From NCBI GenBank assembly GCA_029013165.1, contig JAQXMV010000012.1:1-23130 (forward strand): a DNA stretch of 23,130 bases, read 5' to 3'. The notes under the pieces are model-generated. The model ran no database searches and had not been told where the DNA came from. It saw only the letters and a list, made by a program, of their open reading frames with translations. The stretch is from Oscillospiraceae bacterium (GTDB taxonomy: Bacteria; Bacillota; Clostridia; Oscillospirales; Acutalibacteraceae). The translations under genes were made by a program, and so were the position numbers. Below, in pieces: positions 21,831 to 23,130 of this stretch (the first letter of the stretch is position 1; each line of letters begins with the position of its first letter).

Positions 21831-23130
21831 CTATTGGTTTTCCTTGAGAACATAACACCCGTAAAAATATCGGTAACCTGTGGGCGCAACATAAAGTCCG
21901 GAAAGACGGCTGTCAAACAGATAGCTGTCGCCGCCAAAGACAATCGGCATAATACAGCCGTTCTCCATCAGCAGATCTTCGGCAAAATGCAGAAGTGTTG
22001 TTCTTTTTTCGCCGTCGGTACAGTCATAAATATCCTCCACCAGACTGTCATAGCTCCGGGACCAGGTGACATTACTTACCTTGAAATTGAAGCCGTAAGG
22101 AACAAGATCAAGGGAATAGATCCGCGCCTTTGCCGCTTCACCGGTGCCGAGACCGGAAAAGTTCACGATACTATTGCTTGTCCACATTTCGAGCATCATC
22201 AGCGGATCCAAATTAACGGAAAGCGCCTCAGTCTGAATGAGCGTAAAATCACCGGTGGAAACAGCCTTTCTCAGCTCTTGATCATTCATTTCATGCAGCT
22301 CCACGGGGATACCGACAGCATCAAGAGCCGCCTTGAAATAGAGGGCTAAGTCTCTGCTGCCACTGCTGCTGTAAACATAATCAATCACAGGAAAATCGGT
22401 GAAGCGACCCTCAGCCGCATCGAAGTGATAATATTTCCGGAGCGTTTTCACGGCGTTGTTATAATTTCTGTCATAGGCTTCGGCTGAAACATCGCTGTAA
22501 CCGCTGTAATCCTCCCAGCCTGCCGAAAGATAAAACTCCGATCCGTCATCATTTTTCAGCCCACGGGGAATAAAGGAAGAGGCAGGCAAATGATCGGTGC
22601 CGAAGATACTCTCCGACACATAACTGCGGTCAATCATCAGACTGATCGCCTTTCTCACTTCCTCCAAGGCGGTCATCGCTTCGGAATCACTGCGCTGACT
22701 GCTTTCGGGAAGAATATTCCGATTGATGTTCCAGCAAAGGAATGAGGTTTCCGGCACAACGGAAGTCAACCGATCGCCGGGAAATTCCTCAACAAGAGGT
22801 CTGTATTCGTCTGATTGGTTCAAAGAAATAAACTGACAGTCCCCTTTTCTGTAGGCCTCTGCCGTCGAAGCAGCTTCAGCGGAAAAGCGGACGGATACCT
22901 CCGGCATCGTCACATCGGCGGCATTATGATAATACTTATTCTGTTTCAGCAGGATATTCTGCTCACCGTTCATCACGGGAATATAGGGCCCATTACAGAA
23001 GAAAGTGTCGCTATCATCGGGCAGGCGTTCATAGGAAGCGTCTGAACGCAAGGGAGCAAAAGCAGGATCGGCTAAGAGCTCGTTCCAGCATCCGCTATCT
23101 TTTTTCAGCGTCACCGAAAGAGTACGCTTA
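21831..23130 (-). CDS. Peptide/oligopeptide-type ABC transporter substrate-binding protein (5' end cut by window)
   Basis: The frame is open through the right edge (the visible start at 23114 is a GTG inside VTLKKD), so about 430 C-terminal residues are seen and the signal peptide and first lobe start lie outside. The sequence fits family 5 solute-binding proteins (DppA/OppA/NikA): TLSVTLKKDSGCWNEL near the edge, FFCNGPYIPVMNGEQNILLKQNKYYHN (the GPY...N..Y landmark), ALEEVRKAISLMIDRSYV, DLALYFKAALDAVGIPVELHEM, and a C-terminal FGGDSYLFDSRLSGLYV. Such lipoproteins capture peptides or other small solutes outside the cell for an ABC importer. No transporter genes are in the window. The ligand cannot be guessed. 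Confidence 0.85.
   Translation of the reverse strand, partial: KRTLSVTLKKDSGCWNELLADPAFAPLRSDASYERLPDDSDTFFCNGPYIPVMNGEQNILLKQNKYYHNAADVTMPEVSVRFSAEAASTAEAYRKGDCQFISLNQSDEYRPLVEEFPGDRLTSVVPETSFLCWNINRNILPESSQRSDSEAMTALEEVRKAISLMIDRSYVSESIFGTDHLPASSFIPRGLKNDDGSEFYLSAGWEDYSGYSDVSAEAYDRNYNNAVKTLRKYYHFDAAEGRFTDFPVIDYVYSSSGSRDLALYFKAALDAVGIPVELHEMNDQELRKAVSTGDFTLIQTEALSVNLDPLMMLEMWTSNSIVNFSGLGTGEAAKARIYSLDLVPYGFNFKVSNVTWSRSYDSLVEDIYDCTDGEKRTTLLHFAEDLLMENGCIMPIVFGGDSYLFDSRLSGLYVAPTGYRYFYGCYVLKENQ

Overview
The window looks like a chromosomal segment of a low-to-moderate GC, anaerobic, spore-forming Clostridia, probably of the Ruminococcaceae/Oscillospiraceae type. This rests on a sporulation sigma factor resembling SigK with a hydrophobic prosequence, a SpoIIM-like protein, BspA-type leucine-rich-repeat surface proteins with Thr-rich linkers, a DUF4474 lipoprotein-like/membrane protein, Gram-positive style AGGAGG ribosome sites, and the queA-tgt-yajC-TIGR04086 gene order. 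No tRNA, rRNA, CRISPR array or insertion sequence was recognised.

Layout. 1-3187 (+): the end of a cell-surface polysaccharide operon, with a CapF-type reductase cut by the left edge, a UDP-GlcNAc 2-epimerase-type enzyme (CapG) and an acyltransferase-3 membrane protein; the first two are the last steps to UDP-N-acetyl-L-fucosamine. 3216-5339 (+): a strong promoter driving a DUF2804 protein and a ketopantoate-reductase-family protein. 5373-9281 (+): three exported proteins in a row (LRR protein with a Cys/His tail, membrane-anchored DUF4474 protein, and an acidic Arg-free protein with a sortase-like tail), the last two with their own promoters. 9386-11958 (-): sigK and a second LRR/FN3 secreted protein. 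12190-14094 (-): a two-domain ABC-F ATPase.

14095-14803 is a long AT-rich non-coding stretch. It is bounded by an imperfect but clear ~40-bp inverted repeat (14215-14256 against 14736-14774), and the right copy contains the promoter of the adjacent tyrosine recombinase (14804-15808, +). This is the most interesting structure in the window. It could be a small invertible switch, a MITE-like insertion, or two divergent promoters with common ancestry. The sequence alone cannot decide.

15788-19577 (-): queA, tgt, yajC, a TIGR04086 membrane protein and a SpoIIM-like protein, read as one block with an extra promoter before yajC and a terminator hairpin that buries the ribosome site of the TIGR04086 gene. 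19637-21782 (+): asd and dapA, the entry to lysine/diaminopimelate synthesis, with a promoter facing that of queA. 21831-23130 (-): a peptide-type ABC transporter substrate-binding protein cut by the right edge.
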